A stretch of 64,000 nucleotides of DNA from Fictibacillus marinisediminis (GTDB taxonomy: Bacteria; Bacillota; Bacilli; Bacillales; Fictibacillaceae), in the NCBI RefSeq assembly GCF_023149135.1, contig NZ_JAIWJX010000002.1:3472001-3536000 (forward strand), given 5' to 3'. The notes under the pieces were generated by a model. It saw nothing but the letters and a program-made list of their open reading frames with translations, did no database searches and was not told the DNA's origin. Shown here piece by piece: positions 53,829 to 62,276 of this stretch. Position numbers and translations under genes: made by a program. Positions within the stretch are counted from its first letter, which is position 1; every line of letters starts with the position of its first letter.

Positions 53829-53954
53829 TTACATGCGGGTTTTCATGAATTACGTGCGGGTTTTTAGCATTTACGTGCCATTTTAATGACTTTACGTGCG
53901 GCTTTATTGCCTTTACGTGCCACTCTCCACCTTTTACATGCCAAACACAGCATT
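53829..53954. repeat. 21-bp periodic array, six units, TTACRTGC core
   Basis: TTACATGC or TTACGTGC begins at 53829, 53850, 53871, 53892, 53913 and 53934, exactly 21 bp apart, each followed by 13 variable bases. The array fills the ctpB-minJ intergenic space just after the ctpB terminator. Units share the core but not the remainder, so this is not a simple slippage repeat. Confidence 0.9.
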
Positions 53955-53982
53955 TCTCCAGCTTCTCAATCAACAAAAAAAA

Positions 53983-54006
53983 TTCCGCAGGCAAGAGCCT
54001 GCGGAA
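53983..54006 (-). terminator. ctpB terminator
   Basis: TTCCGCAGGC-TCTT-GCCTGCGGAA followed by eight Ts on the minus strand, 7 nt after the stop codon. Confidence 0.9.
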
Positions 54007-54013
54007 TCCTTCG

Positions 54014-55473
54014 TTATTTTTTCTTTTCTGCCGCCATCTCCAAAGCCGTTTGAAGCTGGACGTCGTTTTTCTTATTTCTGATCTCAGTGATGATCTTACT
54101 TTCCAGCTTGCCGGCTGTTTTTTGATCCACTTTGCCGGATGGGCTGAGCTTGTTGGCTTTTTGGAAAGCAGTAACGGCTGTTTCTGTTTTTTCGTCAAAA
54201 TAGCCGTCTGTGCGTCCCGGATCAAAGCCAAGGCCCTGAAGCATTTTCTGTGCATTTTTTACTTGTTCGCTGTTCATGTCAAAAACAAGCGGTTTTTCGA
54301 TTGTAAGCGGGCTTGTGTAGAAATAAGCCGGCTGTTTTACGGCATAATTTGGCTTGATGCCTTTTTTATGGATCCAATTGCCGTCCGGAGTCAGCCATTT
54401 CGCAAGCGTCAGCTTCACATTGCTGCCGTCCCCCAGATCGATGGTCTGCTGAACCGTTCCTTTTCCGAACGTTTTCTCGCCGACGAGCGGATAGCCGCCT
54501 GCTTCTTTTAATGCTCCAGCCATGATCTCAGAAGCTGAGGCACTTCCCCCATCTACGAGACCGACAATAGGATAGGCTTTCTTCTCTTTCAGCTGAGAAA
54601 CATACCGTTCCTTGTTGCCTTTGCGGTCTTGAATTTGAACGAACGGTTTGCCTGCCGGAATAATTTCCTTCAGCATGCTGTCCACCGCATTCAGATAGCC
54701 GCCTGGATTTCCGCGGACATCGATGACAAGCCCTTGGATTCCTTTGCTTTCAAGTTCACCCAGTTTATCTTTAAAATCGGTTCCTGTATCTTCAGAGAAA
54801 GAGGTAATGTTGAGGACACCGATTTTTTGCCGTTTACGTTTCGAACGTTAGAATAAACCGTCTCAATCGGAATCGTGTCCCGTTTCACATCGATGTTAAG
54901 CGTGTCATTAACACCTTTTCGCTTAATACCGAGTGTAACTGTAGAACCTTTTTTGCCTCGGATCTTTAGAACAGCCTGATACAGATCAAGCCCTTCGAGA
55001 CTTTTGCCGTCAACTGAAACGATCTGGTCATTTGGCTTCACACCTGAACGTTCTGCAGGTGAATCTTTAAATGGTGCGATAACGGTTACTTTTCCGTCCT
55101 GCATGCTTACTTCTGTTCCAATACCTTCAAAGGAAGAATCCAGTGATTGGGTAAACTGGCTGGCCGTGTCTTCATCCATATAGACAGAGTAAGGATCTTT
55201 TAATGTCCTTACCATCCCGTCGATGGCACCTTCAAGCAGTTTCTCTGAATCTACTTTCTGATAATACCTCGAGGAGATCAGCTCGTACGTTTTTTGAAGC
55301 TTCGCAAATTCCTGATCCTGATTCACCGGCGCTTTGGTGCTTTTCATCTCACTGACCGAGCCGGCGTTGCCCAATGATTGATCTTTATTGGACCATTGCA
55401 TGTAGCCGTACATTCCGCCGGCTCCAATAACAAGCGATAAAACCATAAGAAGCGCAACAACTTTTCTTTTCAA
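54014..55473 (-). pseudogene. ctpB: Carboxyl-terminal processing protease CtpB, frameshifted in an A-run
   Basis: S41 protease with N-terminal signal anchor, PDZ domain (FEGIGTEVSMQDGKVTVIAP, GVKPNDQIVSVDGKSLEGL), catalytic core and C-terminal peptidoglycan-binding repeat (GRTDGYFDEKTETAVTAFQ). Ser of GGSASASEI and Lys of TFGKGTVQ are intact. The frame slips at the A-run complementary to 54823-54828 (AAAAAA); a seventh A would restore NGKKIGVLNITSFSED and the normal length of about 485. As written it makes two fragments (260 and 223 residues). In B. subtilis CtpB cleaves SpoIVFA in sigma-K activation. Confidence 0.92.
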
Positions 55474-55625
55474 TTTCGCTCACCTCATTTTTGGCAGAAA
55501 AAGGCACCACACCTTCCCGATGCGATGCCAATTTTCAAAGTAAGAGATGGACCTGATGTGTCCGCCCGAAACTCCTACTCTATATTATGAACAGCTTGTA
55601 TTTTTATGTCCATATATTTCTCTGA

Positions 55626-56831
55626 TTACATATACGGACGAGGGTCAACTGCATTGGATTTTGATGCGTTCCATGGCCCTTTGTGAAGTTCAAAGTGCAA
55701 GTGCTGGCCTGTTGAATGGCCGGTGTTCCCCATATATCCGATCAGCTGGCCGCGTTTTACAGAACCGCCCTGAACGACACGCTCTCTCATGTGCCCGTAA
55801 ACCGTGGTCCACGTTTGTCCATTGATCGAGTGGGTAATGAAGATTACATTTCCATAGGATGAAGAGTAATCTGAACGGATGACAGTACCATCTGCCGCTG
55901 CGTAGATCGGAACTGTACCTGGCTTGGCAATATCAATACCCGCGTGGAACTTGTTCCAGCGAGAACCGATCCCGGAAGTAAAGATACCCGCTGCCGGCTT
56001 CATGATCATTCCTGATCCGGTATTCGCAGCATTTCCGCCTGCGCTTCCCTTCGTGCTGTTTTGCTCCTCAGCCTGTTTAGCTCGAGCTTGTTCTTCTTTA
56101 ATGGCCTTCTCCTGGCTGCTTAGAAGCTCAGCTGAATGCTCATACTTTTCCACTTCGTCCTCAATTTCAGAATGCTTTTTCTTTAATGAAGACATCAAAC
56201 GGGTTTTCTCTTCCATTTGTGCATCAAGCTGCTTCTTCAGATCCTGAAGCTCACGCATTTTGTCCTGGAGAGCAGAAAGCTGATCTTCAACCTTTTGTTT
56301 CTTCTGCTCTAAAAGGTCCTTATCTTTCTTTTGCTCTTCCAATAGCTGGCGGTCCTGATCCGCAATCAGGTTCAATGCGACAACCCGGTCAAGAAAGTCA
56401 CCGAAGTTTTTTGATCCGAGAACCACATCAAGATACTGGACAGCTCCGCCGCTCTCGTACATGGAGCTGACGCGTTCCTTCAGCAGCTGGTCCCGCTTGT
56501 CAATCCGCTTTTGAACAAGATCAATCTCGTTCTTAAGCTGATCGATCTGATCCTGTGTTGATTGGATCTCGTTTTCTTTCTTTTTAATCTGGCTTTCTGT
56601 AGCCATCGTTGATTTATCGATGCGTTCAATTTCCTTTTTTGTAGCTGCCTGATTCTTTTCATTGAGCTTTAGCTTTGCGTTAGCGGCGCCTTGTTTCTTT
56701 TTATTCGCCTCTTTTTTCTCTTGTATGCTCTTTAGCGTTTCTGCGCTGGCTGTCGTGGATGATTGGTATGCTGTAATACCGCTAAGAGCGAGGCTTAATG
56801 AAAGTGTTAATCCTGCGATCTTTCTGTTCAA
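55626..56831 (-). CDS. Secreted M23 peptidoglycan hydrolase with coiled-coil (PcsB/EnvC-like), paralog 2
   Basis: A 401-residue exported protein. The signal peptide (RKIAGLTLSLSLALSGITAY) precedes a coiled coil of about 210 residues with ERVSSMYESGGAVQYLDVVL, a Gly/Ala/Asn linker, and a LytM domain with zinc motifs HAGIDIA and HSTGQHLHFELH. The start is TTG at 56831, seven bases after GGGGAGG. Its position next to ftsX supports the established role: hydrolase activated by FtsEX during elongation or division. The paralog at 34 kb has the same layout. Confidence 0.93.
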   Translation of the reverse strand: MNRKIAGLTLSLSLALSGITAYQSSTTASAETLKSIQEKKEANKKKQGAANAKLKLNEKNQAATKKEIERIDKSTMATESQIKKKENEIQSTQDQIDQLKNEIDLVQKRIDKRDQLLKERVSSMYESGGAVQYLDVVLGSKNFGDFLDRVVALNLIADQDRQLLEEQKKDKDLLEQKKQKVEDQLSALQDKMRELQDLKKQLDAQMEEKTRLMSSLKKKHSEIEDEVEKYEHSAELLSSQEKAIKEEQARAKQAEEQNSTKGSAGGNAANTGSGMIMKPAAGIFTSGIGSRWNKFHAGIDIAKPGTVPIYAAADGTVIRSDYSSSYGNVIFITHSINGQTWTTVYGHMRERVVQGGSVKRGQLIGYMGNTGHSTGQHLHFELHKGPWNASKSNAVDPRPYM

Positions 56832-56872
56832 ATCAAGTCCTCCCCTTTTCTACCCCAATTTTCATGTATATC

Positions 56873-57075
56873 TTTCGTAACCTTTGTGGCTCTTGGAAGC
56901 AGTTGATTTCCGTTCCAGGATGCTCGCTTTCCGCGGGGCGGGCGCTGAGCCTCACCGGCGCATGCGCCTGCGTGTCTCACCTATCCCGCGTGTCCCGCTG
57001 GAGTCTCGCACCTTGCACTCCATCAACTTGTCCATGAAGTCTCTTTGCAAAATTGTTTCCAAAGCACAATCTTGC
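56873..57075. repeat. Long intergenic repeat, copy 3 (without the 60-bp insert)
   Basis: Same element as at 966 and 21687, in the copy-1 orientation, with TTGATTTCCGTTCCAGGATG, CCGCGGGGCGGGCG and GGAGTCTCGCACCTTGCACT. Here the left and right parts are joined directly (…CCCGCTGGAGTC…), lacking the internal segment of about 60 bp. It lies between ftsX and the M23 gene. Confidence 0.85.
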
Positions 57076-57086
57076 TCAAAATGAAT

Positions 57087-57980
57087 TTATACTTTTAAGA
57101 ATTTACGTACGGATGTCATGCTTCCCCATACTCCAATCAATCCACCGATAACGGCCAGCAATGCTGAAAGCTGAAGTACCATCGGATAGACCGGCAGCAG
57201 TCTGACAAAGACGGTATCAAGCTGATTATTGACTGAGCCGTGCAGGAATTCGTATCCGAACACGATAACGAGGATCGGAACAATCGCTCCCATCACACCC
57301 AGTACAAACCCTTCAATGAAGAAAGGCCAGCGAATAAAGCCATTTGTTGCACCAACAAGTTTCATAATTTCAATTTCTTTACGCCGGGACACAATTGTAA
57401 GTTTAATCGTGTTTGAAATGAGGAACATTGCTGTAAAGATCAATCCAATGATCAATACAATCCCAACATTTCTGGCAGCGCCAGTCACTTTAAACAGCCG
57501 TTCTACGGTTCCCTGGCCGTAATCAACCTTCTTGATGTGGTCAAATTTCTCTATTTCAGAAGCTACAGATGCGGTATCCTGAGGCTTCTTCGTTTTAATG
57601 ATGTACGCATCTGGCAATGGATTCTCTTTTTTCAGAGATGAGAAAGCTTTTCCTTCATCACCAAGGCTTTTGATCAATTCTTTCAATCCATCTTCTTTGG
57701 ATTGGAACTTCACTTCATTGACATGCGGAACCTGTTCCATTTTTTGCTGCAGATCAGCATATTCCGTCTGTTTTGTCGTGCGGTCAATATACGCCCGAAT
57801 CTCTACATCGCCTTCAATCTGGCTTGCAAGATGATTTAAGTTTAATAGGACCACTAGAAAAACGCCGACAAGCAATAAAGTAACCGTTACTGCACTAACG
57901 GAGGCAAATGACATCCAGCCATTTCTCCCAAGACTTTTAAATGCTTCTGTAAAGTGACGCTTTAGGGTTCTAGATTTCAT
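57087..57980 (-). CDS. ftsX: Cell-division ABC permease-like protein FtsX
   Basis: A 297-residue FtsX: one N-terminal helix, a large extracytoplasmic loop (residues about 45-165) that contacts the M23 hydrolase, and three C-terminal helices (VLIIGLIFTAMFLISNTI, WPFFIEGFVLGVMGAIVPIL, VLQLSALLAVIGGLIGVWG). The ATG at 57980 overlaps the end of ftsE, indicating translational coupling; the 16 codons upstream are excluded because they lie within ftsE. Confidence 0.95.
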   Translation of the reverse strand: MKSRTLKRHFTEAFKSLGRNGWMSFASVSAVTVTLLLVGVFLVVLLNLNHLASQIEGDVEIRAYIDRTTKQTEYADLQQKMEQVPHVNEVKFQSKEDGLKELIKSLGDEGKAFSSLKKENPLPDAYIIKTKKPQDTASVASEIEKFDHIKKVDYGQGTVERLFKVTGAARNVGIVLIIGLIFTAMFLISNTIKLTIVSRRKEIEIMKLVGATNGFIRWPFFIEGFVLGVMGAIVPILVIVFGYEFLHGSVNNQLDTVFVRLLPVYPMVLQLSALLAVIGGLIGVWGSMTSVRKFLKV

Positions 57981-58656
57981 AGCCGTATTCCCCCTTCTGC
58001 TCGTCACGCACGATTCGTCCGCCTTCAATGGCGATTACGCGCTTTTGAAAACTGTTAACAATATCTTTATTGTGAGTGGCCATGACAACTGTCGTACCAC
58101 GTTCGTTGATTTCCTTGAAGATGTCCATGATCTCCCATGCCGTTTCAGGGTCAAGGTTTCCTGTCGGCTCATCCGCAATAATAACTGGAGGATGATTAAC
58201 AATGGAACGGGCGATCGATACACGCTGCTGTTCTCCGCCTGATAGCTCATCCGGAAAAGAACGTGCTTTGTTTTTCAGCCGAACCAGATCGAGAACTTCC
58301 ATGACGCGCTGGCGGATAACTTTTGGAGACTCTTCAATAACTTCAAGTGCAAAAGCAACATTTTCATATACAGTCAGCTTTGGCAAAAGTTTAAAGTCCT
58401 GAAAGACTACTCCAATCTTCCTGCGCATTTTAGGAATGTTTCTTTCCCTTAATTTTGCCAGATCTGTGCCCTGTATGAGGATTGAACCTTTTGTCGGCTT
58501 CTCTTCTCGGTACATGCACTTGATGAATGTAGATTTACCGGCTCCACTCGGCCCTACTACATAAACAAATTCACCTTTATCTATGTAGATATCTATCCCG
58601 TTTAAAGCCATCACACCATTGGGATATGTTTTCCATACATCTTTCATTTCTATCAA
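57970..58656 (-). CDS. ftsE: Cell-division ATP-binding protein FtsE
   Basis: A 228-residue ABC ATPase. Walker A is GPSGAGKST, the Q-loop VFQDFKLLPK, the signature LSGGEQQRVSIARSI and Walker B VIIADEPTGNLD. With FtsX it transmits a signal across the membrane to activate peptidoglycan hydrolases and, in Bacillus, affects sporulation entry. It is first of ftsEX. The 58657-59070 gap upstream is AT-rich and presumably holds the promoter; no clear consensus or gene was found there. Confidence 0.97.
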   Translation of the reverse strand: MIEMKDVWKTYPNGVMALNGIDIYIDKGEFVYVVGPSGAGKSTFIKCMYREEKPTKGSILIQGTDLAKLRERNIPKMRRKIGVVFQDFKLLPKLTVYENVAFALEVIEESPKVIRQRVMEVLDLVRLKNKARSFPDELSGGEQQRVSIARSIVNHPPVIIADEPTGNLDPETAWEIMDIFKEINERGTTVVMATHNKDIVNSFQKRVIAIEGGRIVRDEQKGEYGYEI

Positions 58657-59075
58657 AATTCATCACTTCCTTATTTCAGAACTGCGTATTTCCCCATCCG
58701 CCTTTTAAATTCGACAATCTATAACATCCAATTTACTAAAATCAGTGTTTTTTCCCGTAATTCCTATTATAACATCGGAAACTGTAAAATTTATTACAGT
58801 TTCATTTCAAGTTACGACGTTATTTTCGAATAACAAGTGACTTTTTCACTATCTTTACAGCTTTTCGACAAATATATTACGACATTATTCGCATTTTTCT
58901 GCCAGCGGTTGGAGAATAACTGTTATTTACGATTTTACTCAAGCTGTAATGTTCCAAAAAATCACTGCTATTTGCTTAGCCGACAAACATACCCATTCGT
59001 ATTTTTTTCTGTTATCATGTCGGTACATTTCATGAAATTGGACAAAATCCATGATTTCTCAGTCTTTTCATAAAA

Positions 59076-59110
59076 AAACCGGCGAGCAATTTGCTCACCG
59101 GTGTGTTTTT
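59076..59110 (-). terminator. yvjA terminator
   Basis: ACCGGTGAGCAAATTGCTCGCCGGT followed by seven Ts on the minus strand. Confidence 0.9.
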
Positions 59111-59116
59111 TATCGA

Positions 59117-59989
59117 TTATGCACGCTTAAATCCTTCGCCCAGAACTTCATTGGCGTTCAACAGGATAATGAACGCAGCAGGATCTATACTTTTGACAAA
59201 TTGCTTTAGTTTGGTCACCTCATATTGAGCGACTACACACATGAGCATCGGACGCTCATCCTGTGTATATCCACCGAACGCATTGATCTTTGTTACACCT
59301 CTGTAGATCTCGGTTAGAATCCCTTGGCGCATTTCTTCCTCCTGATCCGAGATGATCAGCGCCACTTTAGATACACCAAGCCCCATTTGCACAACGTCAA
59401 TGGTTTTTGCCGTCAGGAACATGGCGATCAAAGCGTAAAGAGCTTTTTCAAGACCGAAAACAAGAGCGGATGTACAAACTATCGTTCCATCAATAAACAG
59501 AATGCATGTCCCGAGGGAGATTCCGGCATATTTGTGAAGGATCTGCGCCAGCAAGTCAACACCGCCTGTTGATGCTTTTCCTCGGAATACGATGCCCAAT
59601 CCGGCTCCAACACCCAATCCTCCGAATAACGCACCAAGCAGCGGATCGTTCGTAGCTGGTCCCCAACCGCTGAATACTAAAACGAAGAGGGGTAAAACAA
59701 CAGTGCCGACGAGTGTTTTAGCGCCAAACTGCCTTCCGAGAAAAATTATACCGGCAAAAAATAGCGGAATGTTAAGTGCCCATTGGACAATCGACGGATC
59801 CCAGCCTACCACCCATTTTAAGATGGTACTGATCCCGCTCACTCCGCCGGAAGCAATCTTGTTCGGCAGCAAAAACACAGAAAAGGCAAGCGCTACAAAG
59901 GCCGAACCGATCACCACAAATATATATTCCAAAGCGAGCTCTGCCTTTGGCGGCAAAACCCCATTACGTCTTCGCAAAGCTGTCATCAT
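59117..59989 (-). CDS. yvjA: YitT/DUF161-family membrane protein YvjA
   Basis: A 290-residue protein with five to six membrane helices (the DUF161/YitT domain, with FLLPNKIASGGVSGIST and GLGIVFRGKASTGGVDLLA) and a cytoplasmic DUF2179 domain at about 215-285 (MRQGILTEIYRGVTKINAFGG). The transport role is unknown. It lies between prfB and ftsEX, as yvjA does in B. subtilis. Confidence 0.9.
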   Translation of the reverse strand: MMTALRRRNGVLPPKAELALEYIFVVIGSAFVALAFSVFLLPNKIASGGVSGISTILKWVVGWDPSIVQWALNIPLFFAGIIFLGRQFGAKTLVGTVVLPLFVLVFSGWGPATNDPLLGALFGGLGVGAGLGIVFRGKASTGGVDLLAQILHKYAGISLGTCILFIDGTIVCTSALVFGLEKALYALIAMFLTAKTIDVVQMGLGVSKVALIISDQEEEMRQGILTEIYRGVTKINAFGGYTQDERPMLMCVVAQYEVTKLKQFVKSIDPAAFIILLNANEVLGEGFKRA

Positions 59990-60157
59990 TGCTACATTAC
60001 CCTACTTTCTAAACCACCTAAGTTCGTAAAATGGTAAAACCCGAATCATTATATCACTACTAGTCTGCCCTGTGAACGCGATCCCGATGACGCGGTAAAG
60101 GAATAAAATTGAATTTTCGATTATATTTTTAACTGTTAGATAAAGGAGGGAACAAAA

Positions 60158-60444
60158 GAGGTAAGCCTCGGTATCGATTCCGTCCATCAAACCGGCAAGG
60201 TGTTAGAGCAAATTCTTGAATCCAACCATACCTCTCACGAAGATATTCAGAATGGCGCCCCTACGCTTCAGCCGTCAGTGAGATGACCTCCATCTCGAAA
60301 AAAGCCGCTCAAGCCAACAGCTCCATACAAGAAGCTTCTAAAGAGCAGCTTGAGACTGTTCAGCACGTATTGGAAATCTCACAATCGTTAACTGACCTGA
60401 CTGAAGATCTCAACCATCTTTTATCCGCAAAAGATAATGAATAA
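60158..60444 (+). pseudogene. Methyl-accepting chemotaxis protein, C-terminal remnant
   Basis: Two frames together read SLGIDSVHQTGKVLEQILES then, after a slip near 60260, AVSEMTSISKKAAQANSSIQ and LETVQHVLEISQSLTDLTED ending SAKDNE. This is the final methylation-helix part of an MCP. The receptor and signalling tip are missing and no start codon is present. A terminator follows. Confidence 0.85.
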
Positions 60445-60452
60445 TCCATCAT

Positions 60453-60498
60453 CCCGCCACGTCCGGTCTGCTTCCGGGAACCTGGCGGGCTTTCTTTT
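60453..60498 (+). terminator. Terminator after the MCP remnant
   Basis: CCCGCCA pairs with TGGCGGG across a loop containing a second small hairpin (TCCGG/CCGGGA), followed by CTTTCTTTTG. Confidence 0.7.
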
Positions 60499-60584
60499 GT
60501 CGAACGGTTTTTTACAAATTCAGACAGCTTTCCGTTAAACTAGTAACAACATATTGAGGGACTGGAAAGGGGATAAAAATAGAG

Positions 60585-60839
60585 ATGGATGAAAAAAAGC
60601 TGTATCTCCTCCTTTTGCAGCGTATGGAGGAAGCACTCGGCAGACTCGACCGTTATCAAGCTAAAATTGAAATCATTGAAGCCAATTTCAATAAGCTTGA
60701 TCAAGGAATGGAAAACTACCATTCCGCCGTACTCCAGCGTTTTGAGCAGATGGAACACTATATATCCCACCTGGAGCATGAGATCGAAATACTTCAGCGC
60801 AATGTGCCCGGCGCTGATGAGGCCTTGCCTCTGCAATAA
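60585..60839 (+). CDS. Small coiled-coil protein, unknown
   Basis: An 84-residue acidic protein, almost entirely helical with heptads (KKLYLLLLQRMEEALGRLDR, IEIIEANFNKLDQGMENYHS, MEHYISHLEHEIEILQRN). AAAGGGG precedes ATG. It is plus-strand, unlike the backbone around it, and no partner is evident. A 21-bp periodic array starts just after it. Confidence 0.65.
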   Translation: MDEKKLYLLLLQRMEEALGRLDRYQAKIEIIEANFNKLDQGMENYHSAVLQRFEQMEHYISHLEHEIEILQRNVPGADEALPLQ

Positions 60840-60855
60840 TTACATACTCGTGCCG

Positions 60856-60981
60856 TTATTTGCGGTTCGACACGCTTTACTTGCAGTTCGGTTCGAGTTA
60901 CTTGCGAAAATGCTATGTTTACTTGCGATTCGACATGACTTACTTGCGGTTCGACAAGGTTTACTTGCAAAACGCATCATT
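60856..60981. repeat. 21-bp periodic array, six units, TTACTTGC core
   Basis: TTATTTGC begins at 60856 and TTACTTGC at 60877, 60898, 60919, 60940 and 60961, exactly 21 bp apart. Three or four units continue GGTTCGACA or similar, while the others differ. The array lies between the coiled-coil gene and the prfB terminator. Same period and closely related core as the array at 53.8 kb. Confidence 0.9.
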
Positions 60982-61006
60982 TTCATAAAAACAAATACAA
61001 AAAAAA

Positions 61007-61036
61007 GGCCGGCCCACCCAGGACCAGCCTTTTCCC
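61007..61036 (-). terminator. prfB terminator
   Basis: AAAAGGCTGGTCC-TGGGTG-GGCCGGCCTTTTTTTTTG on the minus strand, just after the prfB stop codon. Confidence 0.85.
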
Positions 61037-61044
61037 TTATCCTA

Positions 61045-62143
61045 TTAAATTTTAGAACGCAGATACGCGTCGATAAAGCTTTCGATGTCTCCGTCCATAA
61101 CTGCTTGAACGTTCCCCATCTCCGTATTGGTACGGTGGTCTTTTACGAGGCTGTATGGATGGAAAACGTAGGAACGAATCTGGCTTCCCCACCCGATCTC
61201 TTTTTGTTCTCCGCGGATTTCAGCCAATTCTGCCTGCTGCTCTTCAATCTTCCGCTGAAGAAGTTTCGCTTTCAGCATTTTCATCGCACGGTCACGGTTC
61301 TTGATCTGTGAGCGCTCGGTTTGGCACGATACGACGGTGTTTGTAGGAATATGGGTAATCCGAACGGCGGAGTCCGTCGTGTTAACGTGCTGGCCGCCTG
61401 CTCCGCTGGCCCGGTACGTATCCACTTTTAAATCTTCGGTACGAACATCAATTTCAGAATCATCATTGATCTCTGGAACGACATCGCATGATACGAACGA
61501 CGTATGCCGGCGTCCCGATGAGTCAAATGGAGAGATCCTGACCAAGCGGTGAACTCCTTTTTCCGCTTTTAAATAACCGTATGCGTTGTGGCCTTTAATG
61601 CCAAGCGTTACGCTTTTCACACCCGCTTCATCTCCAGGCAGGTAATCCAGCGTTTCTACCTTGAACCCTTTCCGTTCCGCGTAGCGTGTGTACATGCGGA
61701 GAAGCATGGAAGCCCAGTCCTGTGACTCGGTCCCCCCAGCCCCCGGGTGAAGTTCGAGTATCGCATTGTTGCTGTCGTATGGCTGGTTTAAAAGAAGAGA
61801 AAGCTCAAATGTATTTAAAGCATTGGACAGTTCTTTTAAATCGCGCTCAAGTTCCTTCTGCATGTCAGCATCGGGTTCTTCCTTCAGCATTTCATGTGCG
61901 ACTTCAAGATCTTCGTAACGTCCGTTTAAATCTTCGAACTGGTTCACTTGCTCTTTCAGCCCGTTGGCTTCACTGATGACCGTTTGCGCAGCGTTCTGGT
62001 CATCCCAGAATGCCGGTGCGCTCATTTTTTCATCGAGCTCTGCTATCTTTGCCTTCTTGTTATCGAGGTCAAAGAGACCCCCTGAAGTCCGCTAATCGCT
62101 TAGCCATAATGTTCAGTTCCTGCTTAATCTCTACTAATTCCAT
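61045..62143 (-). CDS. prfB: Peptide chain release factor 2, with programmed +1 frameshift
   Basis: RF2 ends translation at UGA and UAA. A first frame of 24 codons starts at 62143 ([20 protein letters not shown]) and stops at TGA 62069-62071. The slippery CTT-TGA-C with an AGGGGG Shine-Dalgarno-like sequence three bases before CTT is the classic autoregulatory +1 site. The second frame runs to 61045, for a total of 365 residues. The [12 protein letters not shown] GGQ motif ([13 protein letters not shown]) and the SPF anticodon-like tripeptide ([14 protein letters not shown]) are present. Confidence 0.97.
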
Positions 62144-62192
62144 TCTGCCACCTCGTGTTTTTGGTTATATCCCAATCGTGAGTATATGTTGT

Positions 62193-62219
62193 TTTGCTGT
62201 GTGAAAAAAACACAGCAAA
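62193..62219 (-). terminator. Hairpin between secA and prfB
   Basis: TTTGCTGTG-TTTTTTT-CACACAGCAAA on the minus strand with little T-run after it. It could be a weak terminator or attenuator between secA and prfB. Confidence 0.5.
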
Positions 62220-62276
62220 GAGAGCCTTAAAACCCGACTCTCCTGCTTCTTCCTTTATTATATCACCTAGGCGGGA

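Noticed and set aside
53800..54255. 151-codon minus-strand frame across the ctpB 3' end and the 21-bp array
   Set aside because: It overlaps ctpB in another frame and then reads the array as repeated heptapeptides; it is an artefact of the period being a multiple of three.
58660..59070. AT-rich spacer between ftsE and yvjA searched for genes, riboswitch or array
   Set aside because: Only weak inverted repeats and a poor promoter match were seen; no phased motif and no supported gene.
53829..60981. 21-bp arrays as CRISPR
   Set aside because: The conserved part is only 8 bp and the variable part 13 bp, far below CRISPR repeat and spacer sizes, and no cas genes are present.
60589..61311. 240-codon plus-strand frame over the coiled-coil gene, array and prfB 3' end
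   Set aside because: It overlaps the better-supported 84-codon gene and antisense prfB; the Leu-Leu-Ala repeats are the 21-bp array translated.
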